Below, piece by piece: positions 24,545-31,096 of a DNA stretch of 31,096 nt (its first letter is position 1; each line of letters opens with the position of its first letter). Source of the stretch: CAVURW01 sp963743595 (GTDB taxonomy: Bacteria > Verrucomicrobiota > Verrucomicrobiia > Methylacidiphilales > UBA1321); assembly GCA_963743595.1 (NCBI GenBank), contig CAVURW010000262.1, positions 1 through 31,096 of the forward strand, written 5' to 3'. Below the pieces are notes generated by a model. The model made no database searches. It was not told the origin of the DNA and saw nothing but the letters and a program-made list of their open reading frames with translations. The position numbers and the translations under genes were made by a program.

Positions 24545-25744
24545 ATGCCGATGGGACGTGACCAGGACGTTGATCTTACGATAGACGCTATCCTCGCGGA
24601 TGAGCCGAAGCGCAACCAGCTCTTCCCCGTGACCGGCCAGAAGATCTTTCTGGCACATGCTGGCGTAGCGCCCCTGCCCCGGTTTACGGTCGACACTCTG
24701 AAAGCGGTCGCGGAATCGAGCACGATTTCCCAGGAAGACGCAAACTTCCTTCGGCAGACTGAGACGATTCGGCGGGTTTGTGCTCGGCTTATCAATGCAA
24801 ACAGCGACGAGATCGCGCTCCTGGGCCCCACCTCCCTGGGTTTAAATTTGGTCGCGCTCGGGATTGATTGGAAGCCGGGGGATGAAGTGGTCTATTACCC
24901 GGAAGATTATCCTGCGAATGTCTATCCATGGGCCGCACTCGTCGATAAAGGCGTCGTCCCCGTGCGATTGCAACCCGCTCGGCTGGGCGAAATTACGCCA
25001 GAACTCGTCCTCTCCGTTGTCACGCCAAAGACGAAGCTGGTGGCCTTGGCTTCCTGCCATTACCTCAGCGGGTATCGGCTCGATTACGAAACTATCGGAG
25101 AAGAACTGCAGCGGCGTAACATCTTGTTCTGTCTCGATGCCATTCAATCGCTTGGAGCCACCACGGTCGACGTCCGGAACGTCGATTTCCTCGCCGCAGA
25201 CTCCCACAAATGGATGCTAGGGCCACTGGGTGCGGGAATCTTCTACGTCAAAAAGCGCCATTTTCAAACATTGCGGCCCGCCATGGTTGGATCGTGGAAT
25301 GTTCACTCGCCCGGATTTGTGGCCCAAGACAAGTTGGAACTGATGGAAACGGCCCAGCGCTACGAACCCGGCTCGCTGAATTGGTTGGCGCTGCAAGGCA
25401 TGCAGGCGAGCATCGACTTTATCCTGCACATCGGAGTGAAACAGATCGAGGCTCGGTTGCTCGATATACGCACGCACCTGGAGGAATCATTGCTCCAGGG
25501 GGGATTCAAAATCTTCGGCCACGCCAATCGCCGCTCTCAAAAAAGCTCGATCACATCCCTCTTATTTTCGGATCAAGAAACGGCCCAGACGCACTTAAGA
25601 AACATGGCGAGTCATAAGGTCGAGGCCTCGCTGCGGCAGCTTCGCAACGGCCAATCGGTTCTTCGTTTCTCTCCACACTTTTACAACACCGAAGCGGAAC
25701 TTGATAAGGTTGTAAAAATTCTCTTGTCACACCCCTCACGTTAG
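24545..25744 (+). CDS. Class V aminotransferase (PLP-dependent, cysteine desulfurase-like)
   Basis: This 399-residue fold-type I PLP enzyme has the cofactor lysine in ADSHKWMLGPLGAG (HKW with Lys binding PLP) and the aspartate in FCLDAIQSLG that contacts the ring nitrogen. Motifs LACASCHY-like (ALASCHYLSGYRLD) and the N-terminal FLAHAGVAPLP fit the class V group that includes NifS/Csd, kynureninase and related lyases. No clear active-site cysteine of a desulfurase was found, so the reaction is unassigned. The frame opens at 24509, but the ATG at 24545 lies just after the upstream stop and avoids overlap. Confidence 0.8.
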   Translation: MPMGRDQDVDLTIDAILADEPKRNQLFPVTGQKIFLAHAGVAPLPRFTVDTLKAVAESSTISQEDANFLRQTETIRRVCARLINANSDEIALLGPTSLGLNLVALGIDWKPGDEVVYYPEDYPANVYPWAALVDKGVVPVRLQPARLGEITPELVLSVVTPKTKLVALASCHYLSGYRLDYETIGEELQRRNILFCLDAIQSLGATTVDVRNVDFLAADSHKWMLGPLGAGIFYVKKRHFQTLRPAMVGSWNVHSPGFVAQDKLELMETAQRYEPGSLNWLALQGMQASIDFILHIGVKQIEARLLDIRTHLEESLLQGGFKIFGHANRRSQKSSITSLLFSDQETAQTHLRNMASHKVEASLRQLRNGQSVLRFSPHFYNTEAELDKVVKILLSHPSR

Positions 25745-25812
25745 GGCATCCTCCACCCTCCGCTTCCTCATTTCTCCAATCGCAGCGTCGCGGCCTTTTA
25801 ATCTCTCATTCC

Positions 25813-25986
25813 ATGAAAAGAACATTCCAGCCCTCCCAAAAGCGCCGCGTTCGCCAATTCGGTTTCCTCGCTCGTACACGCACTAAAACCGGTCGAGCTA
25901 TTCTCGCCCGTCGTCGTGCCAAGGGGCGCGTTCGCCTTGCAGGTAAGGGCACAGAGCGCAAGTTTGCTCGGCACACGGAAGCCTAA
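25813..25986 (+). CDS. rpmH: 50S ribosomal protein L34
   Basis: This 57-residue, very basic protein begins MKRTFQPSQKRRVRQFGFLA and continues RTRTKTGRAILARRRAKGR, the L34 signature. It is slightly longer than the usual 44-47 residues owing to the tail GKGTERKFARHTEA. It precedes rnpA by 22 bases, the classic rpmH-rnpA order. Confidence 0.95.
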   Translation: MKRTFQPSQKRRVRQFGFLARTRTKTGRAILARRRAKGRVRLAGKGTERKFARHTEA

Positions 25987-26008
25987 GACGCGCGGTTAAT
26001 CTCGGCTT

Positions 26009-26371
26009 GTGGCTGGCACTCAGCGAACTCTTCCCCGGTCGCATGTCATCCGTCACCGGGAGATTTTCGATTCGGCGCGCAATAAGGGTCGCCGGTACAC
26101 GAATCGACACCTCATTCTGAACACGTTGTTGCGTTCCGAGTGCATCAATTCGAAGGAGCAGGTCGTCGCCTTCATCACTCCTAAAAAGCTCGGCCCGGCG
26201 AATGTCCGGAATCGTGTGCGACGACAGTTACGGGAGGTTTACCGCTTATTCATTCGCCCACAATCGAAAGACACCCACTTTTTGATCTGGGTGGCCCGCC
26301 CACCGATTCTCGACCTCTCTTTTGAGCAAATTCAACAAGCCATGACGGAGCTTTTTACTAAAGTTCGTTAA
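26009..26371 (+). CDS. rnpA: Ribonuclease P protein component
   Basis: This is the 120-residue protein subunit of RNase P, which helps the catalytic RNA process tRNA 5' ends. It begins LPRSHVIRHREIFDSARNKG (the usual start), carries VRNRVRRQLREVYR, the arginine-rich RNP motif, and IWVARPP, typical of the family end strand. A GTG at 26009 is the start. In many bacteria yidD/yidC follow; here neither is present. Confidence 0.95.
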   Translation: MAGTQRTLPRSHVIRHREIFDSARNKGRRYTNRHLILNTLLRSECINSKEQVVAFITPKKLGPANVRNRVRRQLREVYRLFIRPQSKDTHFLIWVARPPILDLSFEQIQQAMTELFTKVR

Positions 26372-26451
26372 CTTGCGATTAAATTCTGCTTCCCCTCCGA
26401 CGCTCGCCCCATTAGCGTCATTACGAACTATCGGTCAAGTATCGTAAATTT

Positions 26452-26910
26452 ATGGATGATCACATCGCGTTTCAGTTTCTTCATGATTGCCTGTCCGCCA
26501 TCAACCAGCTCACGCCTGTCGCTGGAACGTTTGGCACCGCTCGCGTCGTTTGCGGTCAGCCGGTTCTCTCTGATTTCAATGGCTTGATTCGATTATCGAA
26601 TCGTCTTGATGGCTTCCTCTGTATCGCCTTCCCCCGCAGCACGGTCGATCGGCTCATTGCGAATGCTTCGGATCGAGCCGATGCTCACCGGAATACAGTC
26701 ATCCAAGAGCTAACGAACCGCCTCGCGAGCCAATTTGCGCGCAACTTTTCCGAGCAGGTCAAGGTCTCCGTCCCGATGTTTATGGATGATCCGCATATCA
26801 TTCAAACGAAGTTGCCCTACCTTCGATTTGTCCTTCCAATCCGATTTGGCGACCACTCGGCTTCACTGATTCTGGCCTTAAAACCCGTTTTACCAGGAGA
26901 CAAACAATGA
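26452..26910 (+). CDS. CheX-like protein (CheC/CheX phosphatase fold)
   Basis: This 152-residue soluble protein shows GLIRLSNRLDGFLCIAFPRS (strands), a helix, and IQELTNRLA with the E-x-x-N signature at Glu86/Asn89 that CheC/CheX/FliY use to hydrolyse phospho-CheY. Length matches CheX (about 150). There is no chemotaxis cluster here, so it may regulate another receiver protein or be a fold relative without activity. Its TGA overlaps the ATG of the next gene (ATGA) and an AGGAG site sits upstream of that ATG within this gene. The homology is based on pattern, hence moderate. Confidence 0.5.
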   Translation: MDDHIAFQFLHDCLSAINQLTPVAGTFGTARVVCGQPVLSDFNGLIRLSNRLDGFLCIAFPRSTVDRLIANASDRADAHRNTVIQELTNRLASQFARNFSEQVKVSVPMFMDDPHIIQTKLPYLRFVLPIRFGDHSASLILALKPVLPGDKQ

Positions 26911-28130
26911 ATATTGATCGCGTTTTCATTCTTACCTCGAACGCTCAAGAGGCGTCGTATTCCCTTCGACTTTGCCCCATTGAATGGCAGGCCTTGGGAT
27001 TCATTTCCCACACTGCTCTCATCAGTGGGTCACAACTAGCGGCAAAATTAAACGTTTCTGTGGCTGGCGTGGAACCAGTGATCGCTCGGCTCATGGAAGT
27101 CGGGCTCGTTCATGAACCGCAAATGACACTCGATGAATACGAGTATTACCTGGAAACGCATGCCAGCGTAGAGTCCGTTCCCGTCGCCGAACCCGCCGCC
27201 GAGCCATCCGAGCAAACCAGCAACGTTGTTGGCGAGAGCGTTGTCGAGGCGGAGACTGTCGTCGTGCCTTTAGAGGACGAAAAGAAAGCTGAAGCTACCG
27301 TTGAAACGGAGACCGGCGTGGTGCCTCTGGAAGACGAGCAGAAAGCTGAGTCAACTGAAACGGAATCCGTGCCTGGTGAAGTGAAATCAGAAGAAGCGGT
27401 TAAAGCCGAACCCAAAAAATCCTCTGAAGCGGATGCGGTTCCGAACCTGCGCCAATCGATGGCCGTCTTCCTCGCTTCTTCCGCCGCCGAAACGCCTGCT
27501 GCGGAGACGCCTGCTGTGGAGACGCCTGCTGTGGAGACGCCTGCTGTGGAGACGCCTGCTGTGGAGACGCCTGCTGTGGAGACGCCTGCTGCGGAAACGC
27601 CTGCTGTGGAGACGCCTGCTGCGGAAACGCCTGTTGCGGAGACACCGGGTGCAGAAACACCTGTTGCCGAGACAACTGCTGTCGAGACACCGGGTGCGGA
27701 GACGCCTGCTGTGGAGACACCTGCTGCTGAAACACCGGTTGCGGAAACGCCTGTTGCCGAGACAACTGCTGTCGAGACGTCCGAGGCCGAAAAGACAGAA
27801 ACTGCACCACAGGAGGTTACTCCCGTGATCCCCGAAGTACCGATGGCCGAGACTTCCCTGTTTGGCGTCACCATCACCACTACCGTAAATTACAATCTGG
27901 GACCGCTTTTTGACTTCGTTCGTTCGAACAAAGGTGATGGACTCATGGGACAATTGGCCCTCTACCGTCTCTTGTTGCACCTGCCTCAACAGCTTCTGGA
28001 ACATTCCGCATGGCCTCAAATCGAACTGCTCTCGAATTCACCTAGCACCACGAATTCCACTCTCAAAATCGCCTTTGAGCAGGCCGCCGAAGAAATCGTC
28101 GGAAAGCCCTTTAAACTTGCCCCCCGCTAG
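26907..28130 (+). CDS. Winged-helix protein with about 20 AETPA-type repeats
   Basis: This 407-residue protein has three parts. Residues about 20-75 look like a winged helix (LCPIEWQALGFI, GSQLAAKLNVSVAGVEPVIA, LMEVGLVHEP), as found next to DUF4388 domains. The middle (about 90-295) is acidic and low-complexity; from residue 194 it has about 20 pentapeptide units of the form AVETP/AAETP, likely disordered. The C-terminal about 95 residues form a compact domain (FGVTITTTVNYNLGPLFDFV onward). Translation is coupled to the CheX-like gene by ATGA. It may link a regulatory head to a partner-binding tail; function is not recognised. Confidence 0.6.
   Translation: MNIDRVFILTSNAQEASYSLRLCPIEWQALGFISHTALISGSQLAAKLNVSVAGVEPVIARLMEVGLVHEPQMTLDEYEYYLETHASVESVPVAEPAAEPSEQTSNVVGESVVEAETVVVPLEDEKKAEATVETETGVVPLEDEQKAESTETESVPGEVKSEEAVKAEPKKSSEADAVPNLRQSMAVFLASSAAETPAAETPAVETPAVETPAVETPAVETPAVETPAAETPAVETPAAETPVAETPGAETPVAETTAVETPGAETPAVETPAAETPVAETPVAETTAVETSEAEKTETAPQEVTPVIPEVPMAETSLFGVTITTTVNYNLGPLFDFVRSNKGDGLMGQLALYRLLLHLPQQLLEHSAWPQIELLSNSPSTTNSTLKIAFEQAAEEIVGKPFKLAPR
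27486..27780 (+). repeat. 15-bp in-frame tandem repeat
   Basis: About 20 copies of a 15-bp unit of the type GCTGTGGAGACGCCT (variants GCGGAAACG, GTTGCC) lie in the frame of the winged-helix gene and encode AVETP-like pentapeptides. The first seven copies are almost identical, the later ones more diverged, suggesting recent slippage at the left end. All six frames stay open, so other frames here are artefacts. Confidence 0.9.
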
Positions 28131-28148
28131 TCCGTCTTTTGTCGTACC

Positions 28149-29738
28149 ATGCCATCCAAATACTTTCTCACAACAGCCATCGATTACGTTAACGGAGCCC
28201 CTCATCTGGGGCACGCCTACGAGAAAGTCCTTGCCGATTTCTTCGCCCGATTCCGTCGTAGCCTGGGGCATCAGGTCTACTTTCTTACCGGCGTGGACGA
28301 GCACGGCCAAAAGGTCCAACAGTCAGCCATTCAGGCCAACGAAGAACCGATTTCGTTTTGCGATCGCATGACCGCGCGCTTCAAGTCGATGCATGAGCGG
28401 CTGGGCGTTTCGTCGTCGACTTTCGTGCGGACAACAAACCCGGATCATAAGCGGGTCGTTTGCCAGTTCCTCCGGCATCTCTTCGATAAAGGCGAAATCT
28501 TCTTCCAGGAGCACGAGGGTTTTTACAGTGAACGCCAGGAGCAATTCGTCACCGAAAAGGACATGGTCGACGGAAAATGGCCAGAGATTTTTGGTGAGGT
28601 CGTCCGTCGAAAGGAGCCGAATTATTTCTTTCGCTTGGAGCCTTATCGCGAGCGCCTTACGCAATATTACCTGGCCAACCAGGAATTCATCGTCCCGTCG
28701 TTTCGCGCGAATGAGGTGCTCAGCGCGATCGGGCAACCTCTCGAACCGCTCTGCATTTCGCGGCCAAAATCGCGGCTTTCCTGGGGCATTCCCCTGCCTT
28801 TTGACGAGAATTACGTCACCTACGTGTGGTTCGATGCCTTGGTGAATTACTTCTCCTTCGCGCTCGCGGACGATCCCACCAATTGGCCCGCAGATCTCCA
28901 CATCATCGGTAAAGACATCCTCGTTCCCGCGCACGGCATTTACTGGCCCATTATGCTTCTGGCCATGGGTTATGAATTACCGAAGAAGATTCTTGTCCAC
29001 GGTTTTTGGACGGTCGAGAGCCGAAAGATTAGTAAGTCCGACGCCAAGACGATCGTCGATTTCGGCCCCTACATCGACATCTTCGGAACCGATGCGCTCC
29101 GTTATTTCCTCTTACGCGAAATGGTGCTCGGCCAAGACGCCGATTTCTCACTGAACCGCTTTGAGGTTCGTTATGGGGAGCTGGAAAAGGGGCTCGGCAA
29201 CTTTGTGAAGCGAACGCTCTCCATGATCAACAGCTACTGCGACGGCCTTGTTCCTGCCTATACTGAAGCGGATATCACCCCGGCTGAAGCGGAGTTGCGC
29301 TCGAACGCGTTTGTTGAGGAGTACAAAGAACAGGCATTAGCCTTCGCACCCAATCTTGCCCTTGAAGCGATCCGTAAGCTTTGGACTGCGGGTAACGTCT
29401 ACATTGAGCGGATGCAACCGTTTAAAATGAAAGATCCTTCGCAGCATCAGCGGCGGGCCGTCATTCTCGCCCACCTGGCCGAGACCGTGCGCCGACTCTC
29501 GGTTCTCATTGAGCCCGCTCTTCCGAACACCTCCTTGAAGATTCGCAAGCAGCTCGAATGGTCACTCGTCCACGGCAAACTCGAGACGGCCTACTTTGGC
29601 GATACGTTAGCGGGTCACAAAATCACTAAAGAAGATTGTCTCAAAGAGGATTATCTCTTCACTGGGTTGGAAACCAGCATCAAACTGACGGTCGCCTACC
29701 AAGAGTTGCTGGGCGATTCAGAGCCCGCAACTCCGTAG
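28149..29738 (+). CDS. metG: Methionyl-tRNA synthetase
   Basis: This class I aminoacyl-tRNA synthetase charges tRNA-Met. The 529-residue protein has the HIGH motif as HLGHAYEK (about 19-26), the KMSKS loop as KISKSDAK (about 297), DEHGQK in the active site and NYFFRLEPY. It lacks the zinc-knuckle cysteines normally present in the CP insert (EGFYSERQEQFVTEKD replaces the Cys-containing stretch) and has no C-terminal EMAPII tRNA-binding domain. Both are known among the shorter bacterial enzymes. It begins 18 bases after the winged-helix gene and is followed 10 bases later by a CPBP gene. Confidence 0.95.
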   Translation: MPSKYFLTTAIDYVNGAPHLGHAYEKVLADFFARFRRSLGHQVYFLTGVDEHGQKVQQSAIQANEEPISFCDRMTARFKSMHERLGVSSSTFVRTTNPDHKRVVCQFLRHLFDKGEIFFQEHEGFYSERQEQFVTEKDMVDGKWPEIFGEVVRRKEPNYFFRLEPYRERLTQYYLANQEFIVPSFRANEVLSAIGQPLEPLCISRPKSRLSWGIPLPFDENYVTYVWFDALVNYFSFALADDPTNWPADLHIIGKDILVPAHGIYWPIMLLAMGYELPKKILVHGFWTVESRKISKSDAKTIVDFGPYIDIFGTDALRYFLLREMVLGQDADFSLNRFEVRYGELEKGLGNFVKRTLSMINSYCDGLVPAYTEADITPAEAELRSNAFVEEYKEQALAFAPNLALEAIRKLWTAGNVYIERMQPFKMKDPSQHQRRAVILAHLAETVRRLSVLIEPALPNTSLKIRKQLEWSLVHGKLETAYFGDTLAGHKITKEDCLKEDYLFTGLETSIKLTVAYQELLGDSEPATP

Positions 29739-29748
29739 CGAATGCTAA

Positions 29749-30543
29749 ATGCCAAGTCCAGCCTTTAGCACGCTAGATATTGTTCAAGTGCTTTTCTTCA
29801 GCTCGTCGCTACTGGCGGCTCTTTTATGGTTTGCAAAGAAGTGGCGGCAAAAAGCAGTCGTGGGGAATCCGTGGTCCCCTGTGCCCATGCCCGCACCATG
29901 GCCATTGTGTCTGCTCTTTGCAGTCGTTTCGTTTTCGATCCTTACCCTCTCTCAATTCGACCCGGCAATCGGGCCCTATTTCCCGGTGGAAATACTGGTA
30001 GGCATGCTTTTCCTCGCCTTCTACTATCCGAGTACAAACAAAGATCCGTTCGGATGGGTTCGAATTCACCCGTTGCACGTTCTCGCTTTTGGAATTATCG
30101 GAGGTGCAGCGAATCAGGGGGTCGAAAACGTTGTCGGCATCATGGTCCAGATCGTCGCGAGTTACTTCAGTTATCCGCTAGCCGAGGAGAATGCCGTGCA
30201 GCAGTTCCGAGGAACCCACGGAATATCGGAACTCTTAACTACGTTGGGCATGGCCACGCTCTTCATCCCTTTTTGCGAGGAACTGTTTTTTAGGGGATTC
30301 GTCTATGCCACGTTCCGGAAGTTCGTCGGGCCGTGGAGAGCGATCATCTATAGCGGTTTGATCTTCGGCTTCGCACACTTGAACGTCTACGCTTTTGTCC
30401 CGCTCTCGCTCCTGGGAATGGCCCTGGCGCTCGCTTATGAAATGACCGGCTCGCTTGCGGTGCCCGTTGCGATCCACGGGTTCTTTAATTTGTATTCGTG
30501 CCTGGAACTCATTCGGGAAAGCATGGAGAATGGGTCTGGATAG
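29749..30543 (+). CDS. CPBP-family intramembrane metalloprotease
   Basis: This 264-residue membrane protein has about seven hydrophobic segments and the three CPBP/Abi signatures: EELFFRG (EExxxR), FGFAHLN (FxxxH) and HGFFN (HxxxN), which together form the zinc site of a glutamic-type or metal-type prenyl-endopeptidase-like protease. Family members cleave membrane proteins or process bacteriocins; here the substrate is unknown. It follows metG by 10 bases, probably co-transcribed. All key residues are present, so activity is plausible. Confidence 0.88.
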   Translation: MPSPAFSTLDIVQVLFFSSSLLAALLWFAKKWRQKAVVGNPWSPVPMPAPWPLCLLFAVVSFSILTLSQFDPAIGPYFPVEILVGMLFLAFYYPSTNKDPFGWVRIHPLHVLAFGIIGGAANQGVENVVGIMVQIVASYFSYPLAEENAVQQFRGTHGISELLTTLGMATLFIPFCEELFFRGFVYATFRKFVGPWRAIIYSGLIFGFAHLNVYAFVPLSLLGMALALAYEMTGSLAVPVAIHGFFNLYSCLELIRESMENGSG

Positions 30544-30620
30544 GAATCGTGATTTACGACTTGGATCAAGGATTTCGTGGGTCATGGACTCGTTGGAAAT
30601 GCCTCTCTGCACCCACTACT

Positions 30621-30658
30621 TACAAAAATATACAAAAATACATTGGTTTTTACGTAAA
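30621..30658. promoter_or_regulatory. AT-rich leader with repeat and palindrome before lacI-type gene
   Basis: The 10-bp sequence TACAAAAATA occurs twice in tandem (30621-30640), and a 10-bp palindrome TTTACGTAAA sits at 30649-30658, directly ahead of a LacI-type gene that starts at 30679. This is a plausible promoter/operator region, but no clear -35/-10 pair was found. Confidence 0.3.
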
Positions 30659-30678
30659 TTTGTATTAAGCATCCCCAG

Positions 30679-31089
30679 ATGCAGGAGAGGCCCACGATAC
30701 GCGAAGTCGCTAAGCGGGCTGGCGTAGCGATTTGTACCGTCTCATGCGCCATCAATCGCCCGGAGCAAATCTCCTCTGCCACAGTTGCGCGGGTTCGAGC
30801 AGCCATGCTGGAGCTCAACTTCGTTCCACGACGCCATAGCAAGCGCATCACCCATAAAGCTGTACATCAAATCGGGTTACTTTTTCCGCACCAGAATCAG
30901 CTGCCGAAAGCGATGACCACGCCGCTAGGAATTCAGATCACGCAGGGAGCCGATGAAGTATTTTCTCAAAAGAATATACAAATGCTCATCACCCAGACGT
31001 TCCCCCAGAGCGGCATTCCAGCCATACTCTCTCAACATCACGTGGAGGGCGTGGTGGCCCGCAGCGGAGTCTACGCACCGTCACCCTAG
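30679..31089 (+). CDS. LacI-family regulator, shortened by an early stop
   Basis: The first about 55 residues are a LacI-type DNA-binding head (TIREVAKRAGVAICTVSCAI, then NRPEQISSATVARVRAAMLELNF). The periplasmic-binding-like sensor follows (HQIGLLFPHQNQLPK to HVEGVVARSG). The frame stops at TAG 31087-31089 after 136 residues, while family members have about 340, so the gene is broken or frameshifted close to the window edge, or the sequence has an error. Whether it continues beyond the window cannot be seen. Target genes are unknown; LacI regulators usually control sugar use nearby. Confidence 0.7.
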   Translation: MQERPTIREVAKRAGVAICTVSCAINRPEQISSATVARVRAAMLELNFVPRRHSKRITHKAVHQIGLLFPHQNQLPKAMTTPLGIQITQGADEVFSQKNIQMLITQTFPQSGIPAILSQHHVEGVVARSGVYAPSP

Positions 31090-31096
31090 GCGCTTA

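Noticed and set aside
27146..27880. Long minus-strand and alternate-frame ORFs across the repeat region
   Set aside because: They come from the 15-bp repeat, which lacks stops in every frame; only the frame coupled to the CheX-like gene has flanking protein-like domains.
1..31096. CRISPR array, tRNA, rRNA or replication origin
   Set aside because: No regularly spaced repeats, cloverleaf patterns, rRNA-like stretches or DnaA-box clusters were noticed.

Overview
The window reads as an ordinary chromosomal segment of a Gram-negative bacterium of moderate GC. It is probably a member of Verrucomicrobiota (Chthoniobacter/Opitutus-like). This is inferred from the gene mix: a large secreted heparinase II/III-like protein, ECF sigma modules, DUF4388 and GYF_2 proteins, a CobW-WD40 pair, and a palindromic repeat of a kind I recall from Planctomycetes/Verrucomicrobia genomes. 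No rRNA, tRNA, CRISPR array, phage or complete insertion sequence was seen.

Region 1 (1-3771, + strand) is a phosphate uptake operon: the 3' end of pstC, then pstA and pstB. It is capped by an unusual soluble sensor with CBS, PAS and DUF4388 domains in place of phoU. Region 2 (3978-8000) is a membrane and signalling region. It holds a six-helix membrane protein with a transglutaminase-like Cys-His-Asn core, facing a minus-strand operon of ECF sigma factor, one-helix putative anti-sigma and a signal-peptidase-I-like protein whose nucleophile serine is glycine. Two tandem paralogous membrane proteins follow. Region 3 (8056-12749) has the heparinase-like secreted protein, a nucleotidyltransferase-like gene that looks frameshifted, and an AraC regulator. 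Region 4 (12750-17872) has two small paralogous membrane-tethered proteins divergent from mutY, then a small PLDc_N-type membrane protein, a short-chain dehydrogenase, a processive family 2 glycosyltransferase and a SMI1/KNR4-like protein.

Region 5 (17873-18306) is the only long gene-free stretch. It carries a 219-bp element bounded by inverted repeats of about 41 bp. Region 6 (18307-23718, - strand) looks like one operon: ligA, a LysM coiled-coil lipoprotein-like or secreted protein, a tandem GYF_2 protein, a COG0523/CobW metallochaperone GTPase with a His-rich loop, and a WD40 propeller. Region 7 (23928-30543, + strand) has a 3D-domain cell-wall protein, a class V aminotransferase, rpmH-rnpA, a CheX-like protein, a winged-helix protein with about 20 pentapeptide repeats, metG and a CPBP-family membrane protease. 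The window ends in a LacI-type regulator that stops early.

I found no convincing new multi-gene defence or mobile system. The most unusual items are the sigma/anti-sigma/serine-less signal peptidase operon, the membrane transglutaminase-like protein, the palindromic element, the CheX-like plus repeat-protein pair inserted after rnpA, and the probable frameshift ahead of the AraC gene.
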